Source of the DNA: Takakia lepidozioides
Taxonomy: Eukaryota; Streptophyta; Takakiopsida; Takakiales; Takakiaceae
NCBI GenBank assembly: GCA_030704615.1
Contig: CM060733.1
Location: 73,927,907-73,991,906 of the forward strand
Reading direction: 5' to 3'
DNA: 64,000 nucleotides
Position 1 is the first letter of the stretch; each line of letters begins with the position of its first letter. Of the stretch, positions 30,901 through 38,239 are shown one piece after another. Made by a program: the position numbers and the translations under genes. The notes under the pieces are model-generated. The model had not been told where the DNA came from, made no database searches, and saw only the letters and a program-made list of their open reading frames with translations.

Positions 30901-33159
30901 CACCCGAGATGCAGAAACAATGGCATCCCGCGCATCTCGTTGGATGCCCGTGGTACCTGGACATGTCTGGCGGTATTGTTGACGAGTCTGAGAAAGATCT
31001 GCACGCCTTGGCAGAAGAGAAGAGAAAGGAAAGACGTGTCCCTGCTGGGCCAAAGTCGGCAAAGGAATCTGCTGCTCTGGAAGAATCCAGAAAGGCAGCT
31101 GAGATGGCACAAAAGACGGTGGATGCAGCTGTGCAGGCCCAACAGAAGGGGTCGAAGAAGAGGACTCGCCAGCAAGGAGCAGCTGTTGTGACACCCGCCA
31201 AAACGAAGAAGCAGAAACAGCCTGTTCAGGAAGAGGGTGAGGAAGAGGACTCCGATGGAGACTTTGCAACCAGCCCACCCCCCCAAACGCAGGCTGCCTC
31301 CCCTGTGCCCACCGTTGTCACGAGAGGCACGAGAACTGGCTCGGCAAAGAAGGCACTCTTCAACCCCCCAGGGGGGCACCCTTTCGAGCCGGTGGAAATG
31401 AAGAGGCCGAAAGTGGCTCCCGAAACAGTAGTCCAGTGTGTAAATGAGAGTTTCTTGGCGGCTTTGGATGGACGGGCAGCCAAGTTGGCATACATGAAGA
31501 CCATGGAGGGTCTGAAGGGCAGAGCACTGAAGAAGGCGACTGCCGAAGAGCCTTCCGACACCCCAGGATTTCAGAATATGGTCTCGTTCTTTGAGAGGGT
31601 GTGTGCAGACAAGGATTGTAGGAGGGGCGGAAATGCCACCGAGTGGTCTTGCGATATGATCATCTTGGATATTCCGGACGGAGAGCCTGTGGAAGGACTG
31701 CAAGCTTTGCCATCTTGGAACAGGTACTCGGAGGACTTTTGGAAGAAAGGATTCGGGCTTGCCCGCATGGTGTTGGACGACAGAGGCTGTGTGGTTGTCC
31801 TGGCGAGCAGAGGAAAAAACACTCAGACAGGAATTGCGAAGTGGACCCGCAAGAGCGCCGTCCCGATTCTGAAAAAGAAGTGGACGTGCATCAACACACT
31901 GGGCCTTCGGTCGGAAGGGAAGAAGGTGATTACGACACTGGCACTCGTCCATTCATTTGCTTGGGTGTTTTCAAATGCGGTGCCGCATTCGGTTTCTAAT
32001 CGTTTTCCCCCTGTGTATGCAGACGAAGCAGTTCGATGCATACTGCTTTGTGAAGGAGAACTCCACCTTTGCTTTCCGGAAGGAGGGAGGAAAGGTTGAC
32101 CCGAACTGCGACCCACTCGATTACGACGTTCTGTTCAACAACGTTCCCAAGGAACTTCTCCCTCATAGCCTCACTTCAACGGAACCCCTGCGGTACTCAC
32201 GGACTCGGAGCCCTGCCTTCATTCAGACAATTATGGAGACATGCACAGACGTGGAGGGCACAGTGCTCGACCTCATCTGTGGGACAGGTATGCAGAATCT
32301 TGATCTATGCTGTTCTGCAAATTCTCGTTAGGATGTAGTTCGCAACATCTGAAGCGCCATGTGGTAATGTGTGGATGGCATTGTAACAGGTGCCTCAATG
32401 TGGGCTGGGCGGTTTTCCGACCGGCACCTCTTTGCCTACGAGGAGGATTCATCCGTGTGGGGATCCCATCTGGAGGGGCTGCAACGGAATGTGAAGGCTC
32501 CCGACAGAGCGGAAGTCTCCTCGGATTCGTCGGAGTCCGAGGAAGACACAGTGGACATTGATGCGGAGGAGAACCCGGAATACGAGTGAGTGCAAACATT
32601 GTAAGTTTGCAAAGCCTTCTGGGTCATTTATGTCAAACGAATTTCCCGACTGTGGTTCTCATTAGTCTCGTTGATGATTGTCATGTGCAGGATTGCAGGG
32701 TCCGGGTCGAAACATGTAGGGCCTACACTTCCTGCCAGGAAGAATGTCCCGTTCTTTGCGAGGGCCGACTTCATGACGAGCCCGGTGAGGGACTACTCCC
32801 TTCCTAGTTATGCAGCTAAACTCGCAAATACAGCGATTAGAAGAAGTGAGAATCCCAGTAAAGTAGAGCAGATTTTGGAGAGGGCTAGGGAGGACAGAAG
32901 GATAAGGAAAGAGTTGGCAGCAGCTCAGACAGGTAGACGGGTACGAAAGTACATATGTGATTCAGCGGATGAGAGCGACGCAGACAGGGAGGAAGACGAC
33001 CCAACGGAGGTGAGATGGACAGTTCCGCAAGGGGAAGATGGGATTTTCGAAAGCCTGGCCAACGAGCAGTCCGCTGGAGATGAGAGAGGCACTGAGGGGG
33101 TGGAGGAGGAGCAGGACAGTCTAGAACAGGATGAGGATTCGGATGATTTTCAAGATTAA
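27948..33159 (+). CDS. ParB-like / DNA N6-N4 methyltransferase-like protein (ten exons)
   Basis: Exons: 27948-28118, 28222-29471, 29584-29773, 29874-30158, 30212-30358, 30442-30659, 30806-31925, 32023-32287, 32390-32585, 32691-33159. All introns are GT-AG and the phases join to 1436 codons. The first exon is the least certain; otherwise translation could start at 28216. Residues about 331-459 look like a ParB/sulfiredoxin-type domain: IPLCRM start, LKFAFREGYRLG, then the diagnostic DGNHRLLAWW (424-433). The middle is unassigned, followed by a Lys/Arg/Glu-rich linker. The C-terminal part has the motif order of a beta-class DNA amino-methyltransferase: MIILDIPDG (motif IV position, 1042-1045, DIPD instead of DPPY/SPPY), RTRSPAFIQT, then VLDLICGTG (SAM motif I, 1208-1216), MWAGR and a Glu-rich strand. 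ParB-methylase fusions are known from phages and bacteria. The altered motif IV leaves activity uncertain. Confidence 0.75.
29502..29523. repeat. Palindrome inside the second intron of the ParB-methyltransferase gene
   Basis: CGAAATGCGG, TG, CCGCATTTCG lies 30 bp into the 112-bp intron 29472-29583. It is the same family as the upstream array. Confidence 0.9.
30710..30730. repeat. Palindrome inside the sixth intron of the ParB-methyltransferase gene
   Basis: GGAAATGCGG, CA, CCGCATTCG lies 50 bp into the 146-bp intron 30660-30805. One arm is shortened by a base. Confidence 0.9.
31972..31992. repeat. Palindrome inside the seventh intron of the ParB-methyltransferase gene
   Basis: CAAATGCGG, TG, CCGCATTCGG lies about 46 bp into the 97-bp intron 31926-32022. 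Confidence 0.9.
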
Positions 33160-33295
33160 TAGAATTTTAATGAAGTCTCTGTAAATGTAAATTCTCTTCC
33201 AGAGTATATAAAGGAAATTCTGCCCGACATTCGTGACCCCTCTCCAGTGTGCATTCCAGCCACACAATCGCCCAAACCACGACGCTCCCAAAATC

Positions 33296-34062
33296 AGAAA
33301 TGGGGCACCGCATTTCCAAAATTTTGGCAACTCTAAGAACCTCTTTTGGAAATGCGGCACCGCATTTCCAAAACAGGGGAGGGACTAAATTTTCCATTTC
33401 AATGTTGGCATAGTAAAAAGTAATCTGAATTGGAAATGCGGTGCCGCATTTCCAAAATTTCCTTTGTCCACACGCCAGTTTTGGCCTCTCCCGCTCATTG
33501 CATGGATGCCACCACGCTTACAGAGGTCGAACAAGGAGGTCGAACAAGGAGGTCGAGATGGCGGGATTGAAAATGCGGTGCCGCATTTCAGTATTGGGGA
33601 TGGTCGTTGTTCGAACTGCAGGCCCATCAGCAAAAAATTGGCACCGCATTCCATTGTTAAAAAAAAGTCGATGACGGACATGGAAATGCGGCGCCGCATT
33701 TCCAGAACGGACATCGCAATTTGTCCATTTGCAGACCCTCTCTCGGAAATGCGGTAACGCATTCCATCGCGCTGGTCGGAAATGTCACACTTTTCGAAGT
33801 GTTGTACGGAAATGCGGCACCGCATTCCCTTGTCCAAAAAGAAGTTTCCATTGCCAAGCTGGAAATGCGTCGCCGCATTTGCAATGCCAACCTCGTTTTC
33901 TGATCAATTTATAGACCCGTGTTGGTATTTCGTGTACCTGGACGGAAATGATGCACCGCATTTTCTTGTCGGACATGGAAATGCGGTGCCGCATTTCGAT
34001 GCCGACATGGAAATGCGGCGCCGCATTTCGATGCCGACATGGAAATGCGGTGCCGCATTTCA
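33296..34062. repeat. Second palindrome cluster, with a 32-bp-period stretch
   Basis: Copies start at 33296, 33348, 33432, 33569, a half copy at 33634, then 33682, 33745, 33808, 33861, 33944, 33977, 34009 and 34041. Spacing is irregular except for the last three, which are exactly 32 bp apart with the 10-bp spacer ATGCCGACAT. The cluster fills the region between the stop of the ParB-methyltransferase gene and the 3' end of the next gene. No gene is visible in it. Confidence 0.9.
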
Positions 34063-34243
34063 ATGTCCGACATGGCGTTACTCTGGTATATTCTTGACAC
34101 ATGACTCACATACCGGTTACTCTGCTATATTCATCCGGACAGACACATTGTAGAAATGAGACATCAAATTGTAAACAGTGGGCCAATTCCGACAGTTATT
34201 CAACACAATGAAACACAATCATACAGAAGTGAGGTACGATGGG

Positions 34244-34249
34244 TTTATT
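34244..34249 (-). promoter_or_regulatory. Poly(A) signal AATAAA
   Basis: TTTATT on the + strand gives AATAAA (in GATCAATAAA) 70 bases after the stop of the 34319-35020 gene. The partner gene has the same GATCAATAAA. Confidence 0.7.
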
Positions 34250-34318
34250 GATCGGACACGATGTCTCACATTTACCAACTGCAGACAAAACTAAGCCCTT
34301 CCTCCTTCTACATGGGCT

Positions 34319-35020
34319 TCACCAAGTCGACGGAACTTCGATACCCCTCAAAACAAGCTCATCACTGCTGCGGCACCTCGAGGTAAACTGCAATTCGGTC
34401 GTTCTGCTGCCCTTGCTGGAGCCGACGACAATGTCATGTCCATCAATGATACCACCATCATACATTGACAAGGTCACTGTGGGCCTCATGTGCCCGTGCG
34501 ATTCGTCTTCGCAACTCAGCCGAATGTCTCCATACACTGGAAGAGCGGAGTGATCTGCACGTATATAGTTTTCCCCGGTGCCGTCCTCCCTGGTCCACTG
34601 GCAGCAGTTCCAGCGCCAAAGCGAGGCCGTGCGTGATCTGTCCGGCATCCCTTTCCAGCTTGGTATATCGAGGTCAACAATTTTCAGGACCCACGGACCG
34701 CATTGACCCTCGCCCTCACCTCGCTCAAAGCGGTAATAGCCCTCCAGATACTCCATTGCGCGCAAAGACTCTTGCTTGATTCCAGCAGCGTCTGTGAAAA
34801 CAGAGAGCCAGACAATGATGTCTCCTGATTCTGGTTTGAACATAGCATAATCGTGGCCATGATAAGGGCAGTCGGCTGGATTTCGGCGGCACGGCATCCT
34901 TGAAAAAGAGTAGCGGAGTACGCTCAATGACAGCAGCTCCCGGATGGAGGAGGAGCAGCGCGGTGGCTGGAAAAAGTTCAAGCTAACGCTGCAATTCCTC
35001 ACAAACACTCCAGGGCACAT
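34319..35020 (-). CDS. Unidentified protein, family shared with 35246-36010
   Basis: This is a 233-codon intronless frame with ATG at 35020. I do not recognise the family. It aligns along its length with the divergently placed neighbour: RMPC-x-RN, DCP, G-x-DYAM, SGDI, W-R/L-RWNCC-x-W, YGDIR, DGG-I-x-G-x-DIVV, ELVLR-x-x-EVP. The conserved Cys pairs and the beta-strand-like pattern at the C-terminus suggest a small folded domain. No signal peptide, membrane helix or catalytic signature is evident. Conservation between two diverged copies, an open frame and an AATAAA downstream support a real gene. Confidence 0.7.
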   Translation of the reverse strand: MCPGVFVRNCSVSLNFFQPPRCSSSIRELLSLSVLRYSFSRMPCRRNPADCPYHGHDYAMFKPESGDIIVWLSVFTDAAGIKQESLRAMEYLEGYYRFERGEGEGQCGPWVLKIVDLDIPSWKGMPDRSRTASLWRWNCCQWTREDGTGENYIRADHSALPVYGDIRLSCEDESHGHMRPTVTLSMYDGGIIDGHDIVVGSSKGSRTTELQFTSRCRSSDELVLRGIEVPSTW

Positions 35021-35177
35021 TTAAATTTCCCCCCTACAGGATCCTGGACCGATGAAGATTGGCTGCTGCATGAATGTAGCCGTTTCAGTTTCCTACCCTG
35101 CCATGCAAACTATGGGCAGTCACTGCCAGGTGGGCCGATAGCCACTGGACACGACGAAGTCCATCCCCTCTTCGATG

Positions 35178-35211
35178 TAAATGCGGCGCCGAATTTCCAT
35201 CCGGGGGATGG
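35178..35211. promoter_or_regulatory. Palindrome in the divergent promoter region
   Basis: TAAATGCGG, CG, CCGAATTTCC followed by CATCCGGGGGATG lies in the 225-bp gap between the two divergently read genes. The same composite occurs at 82-115 upstream of the MULE-like gene. A shared promoter or protein-binding site is inferred, not shown. Confidence 0.5.
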
Positions 35212-35245
35212 ACTTCGGTGGCAGATCTCAAACTATAACTTGTTG

Positions 35246-36010
35246 ATGAGAAAGATGTATGGCTTCATCCACCGCTGGCGTGATGAACACGTTCCACCTC
35301 CGTCGGTGGGTACGTGTGACCCAGATGCTCCATTATTGGAGGCCGGACTGCTCTTCCGCTTCGTATCATTTCCAAAATCTAAGGGCTTCGTAGCTGTCCG
35401 CAAGGTCATCGGCATCCAAGTCGTCCTCAGGTCCTCCTTTGCAAGGATGCCGTGCTTCCGGAACCGGGACGACTGCCCCTTTGGAGGCATCGATTATGCA
35501 ATGTATTCGGCCACATCGGGAGACATTGTTATCTGGTACACAGATTACACAGAAGATACTGGTTCGATTGTGGAAACATTGGTGGCTTTTGAGTATATCG
35601 TAGGCCACTACGCCTTCGAGCGGGGTGACGATCTTGGTCTGAGGAGTCCGTGGCTCCTGCGCATCCTCGATTCCGATTTTCCCAGCTACGACGGTCACCC
35701 ATGCAGAAGAAGGCGCACTGCTATGCTGTTGCGGTGGAACTGCTGCCACTGGACGTGGGTGGACTCCATCGGAGAGACCTATTCTCCTCGAGGAGTGCGC
35801 TCCTCTTCTCCATTGTATGGGGACATTCGCATTGGTGTGGACGACGAAAACGTGAAGATTTCCATATTCGATGGTGGTATGATTGAAGGGCAGGACATTG
35901 TGGTGAACATCACTAGGGGCGGTACAACGGCTGCAATCGACTTTACATGGAGGAGCCCCATGACTCATGAGCTAGTTCTGAGAGCAGTCGAAGTCCCATT
36001 GACAACGTGA
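35246..36010 (+). CDS. Unidentified protein, paralogue of 34319-35020
   Basis: The frame starts at ATG 35246 (MRKMYGFIHRW) and ends at TGA 36010. From FARMPCFRNRDDCPFGGIDY to the end it matches the divergent neighbour, so the pair looks like an inverted duplication. The N-terminal 70 residues are not shared. Motifs kept in both: RMPC, DCP, DYAM, SGDI, RWNCC, YGDIR, DGG-I-x-G-x-DIVV, ELVLR. AATAAA at 36094-36099 follows the stop by 84 bases. Function unknown. The 36100-36400 stretch that follows holds nothing recognisable. Confidence 0.7.
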   Translation: MRKMYGFIHRWRDEHVPPPSVGTCDPDAPLLEAGLLFRFVSFPKSKGFVAVRKVIGIQVVLRSSFARMPCFRNRDDCPFGGIDYAMYSATSGDIVIWYTDYTEDTGSIVETLVAFEYIVGHYAFERGDDLGLRSPWLLRILDSDFPSYDGHPCRRRRTAMLLRWNCCHWTWVDSIGETYSPRGVRSSSPLYGDIRIGVDDENVKISIFDGGMIEGQDIVVNITRGGTTAAIDFTWRSPMTHELVLRAVEVPLTT

Positions 36011-36093
36011 CTTGTATTCAGTAGGCACAGGGCTCAAGATTTGATGGCACAATCAGCACAGTAGACGTGCTTCAAATGCAATTCATGTGGATC

Positions 36094-36099
36094 AATAAA
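36094..36099 (+). promoter_or_regulatory. Poly(A) signal AATAAA
   Basis: AATAAA within GATCAATAAAAAC, 84 bases after the stop of the 35246-36010 gene. Confidence 0.7.
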
Positions 36100-36420
36100 A
36101 ACCTCATTGTGCCCTCTTTTTATTCTATTCTGTGTCCATCGTTCCGAGAATGCGTCATTGCTCATTTCGTTTGGGATTGGGAGTGTGGGTGGATTTTGCA
36201 AATGGCTGGTAGGCTGAAATGGGCCCCCATTGTACAGAGCAGTACCACCCTACCATTCGCGAAACATTGCCTTTCAATATATAATTCTAAATAACATTGC
36301 CGAACCTCCTTCATCGGGAGGTCCTTCTCCCCCTATGACCGTGGCACCCTAAACCCTATTCCCGCGGACACTCATTTCCGGAAAATAGTGCTGCTCATGT
36401 TTTTTTCCACACTTACGACT

Positions 36421-37645
36421 CTGCTCATGGCTCATGCCGCTCATGGCTCATGGCTCATGAAATAGCAGCCCCCCAAGATGTACACGAGTATTGTCAAAGA
36501 AGTGTGAGAATGTGCGCGCGGCTTTTACTCACCATCCATTTGTATTCGAGGCGTGGAAACTCCAAGATTGAAGAGTTGGAAACTCTCTAAGATAAGTACT
36601 TCAGGCCCGAGCGCAGAACAATCGTCATGACCTACAGCAGGGCAATCATGGGGGTGTTTATATGTGTTTCCCTTGGTTATTCAATGGTAACCTATCTTAC
36701 CTGATAATTAAGTGTATCAGTTTGCTTTATCCAATATATTGGATTCCACAACTCATCCATTTCATTCACAAGCTTCACTCAGATCTATCTACACACTGTG
36801 ATTGTATCGTAAAAGTATCCGATTGATGATTTATTCAGTATCAGGCCGAAGCAATGTGTCTCTAATCTCCTATACAATATCATTACAGCCTTGCATATAT
36901 AAGCAATCTACTCATAATATCTCTATATTTCACTTACGTTCTTCATATTGCCCGATCCCCTCTCCTCTATCACCAAGAAGTCCTCCTCCGAATGATTGTC
37001 CCTCAATTCCCCGGTTCTCCCTTTATCTCCTAGCCGCGGTTATAACCGTTTCCCTCACTAACCGTGTATGTGAACTAACATGTGCCCTTCGCAGGTGTGT
37101 TACCCACAGTAGTCCCTGTCCGACTCTTGTTCCCTATGCTAGTGACAGCTGTGTCAAGCTGTGACTGGCTGTGCGACTGTGTTGGATGTTGATGTGTAGG
37201 ATTGTATATGCTTTGAGGATGTGACGAATCTGGAAGGGCTGGTATGGGATCTGTGTAGTTGTTTGTTGTGTTGTGGGGGTGTGACCCTGTGTGTTTGTTT
37301 CTGGTGTGACGACTGTGACGGCTAGTCGGGATGTGTCTGGCTGTGACGACTGTGACGGGCTGATTGTGTTGGCTGTGTTGGCTCTTGTGTGGTTGTGTGA
37401 CGACTGTGACGGGCTGTGTAACCTGCTTCTACAGTGCGCTGCGGTCACCCATAAGGGCCTGTGACGTCTCAGTCTGTGCAAAAATTAAGGGTACCATACA
37501 GAGTCCCGTATAAGTGTTCAAGTTCCCCGACAGTCCGCTAACTTACCCAGGCCCCCCCTCAAAAAAGCCGTGTCCTCACGGTTTGAGGTTACTATTTCAT
37601 GAGCGCATGAGCCCATGAGCCTATGAGCCTATGAGCTCAATGAGC
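36421..37645. mobile_element. LTR end of the extra-ORF gypsy family between inverted GCTCATG repeats
   Basis: 36519-37542 matches the LTR at 7091-8005, and the match continues through the polypurine tract to CACGGTTT (37585). It is therefore a 3' end with an internal stub, not a clean solo LTR. Repeats of GCTCATG at 36421-36464 ending in GCTCATGAAATAGC face an inverted set at 37593-37645 starting CTATTTCATGAGC. These form an imperfect inverted repeat of about 50 bp around the LTR. A GGCTGTGAC minisatellite lies at 37141-37430. Confidence 0.55.
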
Positions 37646-37803
37646 GGACATCGCGGAATTGGAATTTTCTGCCTTATTGACGGTGTTATGTCCTATACCT
37701 CGGTAATAGGGTCTTTCTCCTGGTCCAGGATGCGGAATGAGGAATTCGGGCCGTTATTCCCAGAGCAGTGTGCTAAAAATGGTGTTTTGAAGACATCCAC
37801 CGG

Positions 37804-38033
37804 GGTTATTTCGGCACCGAAATTACCTCTTAAAATGTGATATAGTGCGGTATTTAATTGGCGAGAACGGGCAATTTCGGCGCCGAAATACCCAAGTGGA
37901 ATGTGGTGAAGTGCCTTGTGCTGAAGGCTTCCATCGCAATATTGGGTGCAGTAATTTTTTTTTGCATAATTCACCCGTGGAATTTTGAGCCCAATAACGA
38001 AGGCGCAAACTGGGCTATTTCGGCGCCAAATTC
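37804..38033. repeat. Three spaced ATTTCGGCGCCGAAAT palindromes
   Basis: Copies at about 37808 (ATTTCGGCACCGAAAT), 37874 (ATTTCGGCGCCGAAAT) and 38017 (ATTTCGGCGCCAAAT) sit in a shared longer context (GGG before, CC and RAATGTK after). The core CGGCGCCG is the same as in the larger palindrome family, but the arms differ. The 114-codon minus frame across it is only repeat translation. Confidence 0.7.
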
Positions 38034-38239
38034 CCAATAGAATGTTAGAAACGGCAGGGTTTTCATGGCTTCAAGTTCCCGGGGTCGATGGTGTGCATAA
38101 ATTACTTGTAGGGTTCTTCACTGAAGTTTGCGGTCTCTTTGCTTTTATTATAGATTTTGCGTTGGCGGAAAGAAATGTAGGGAAGGACAAGCAGTCTGAA
38201 CACAATGATTTTTCAAATCGTCAATATATTTCATAAGTG

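Noticed and set aside
36350-36362. Telomere-type repeat (CCCTAAACCCT)
   Set aside because: Fewer than two units; this is chance or an interstitial trace, not an array.
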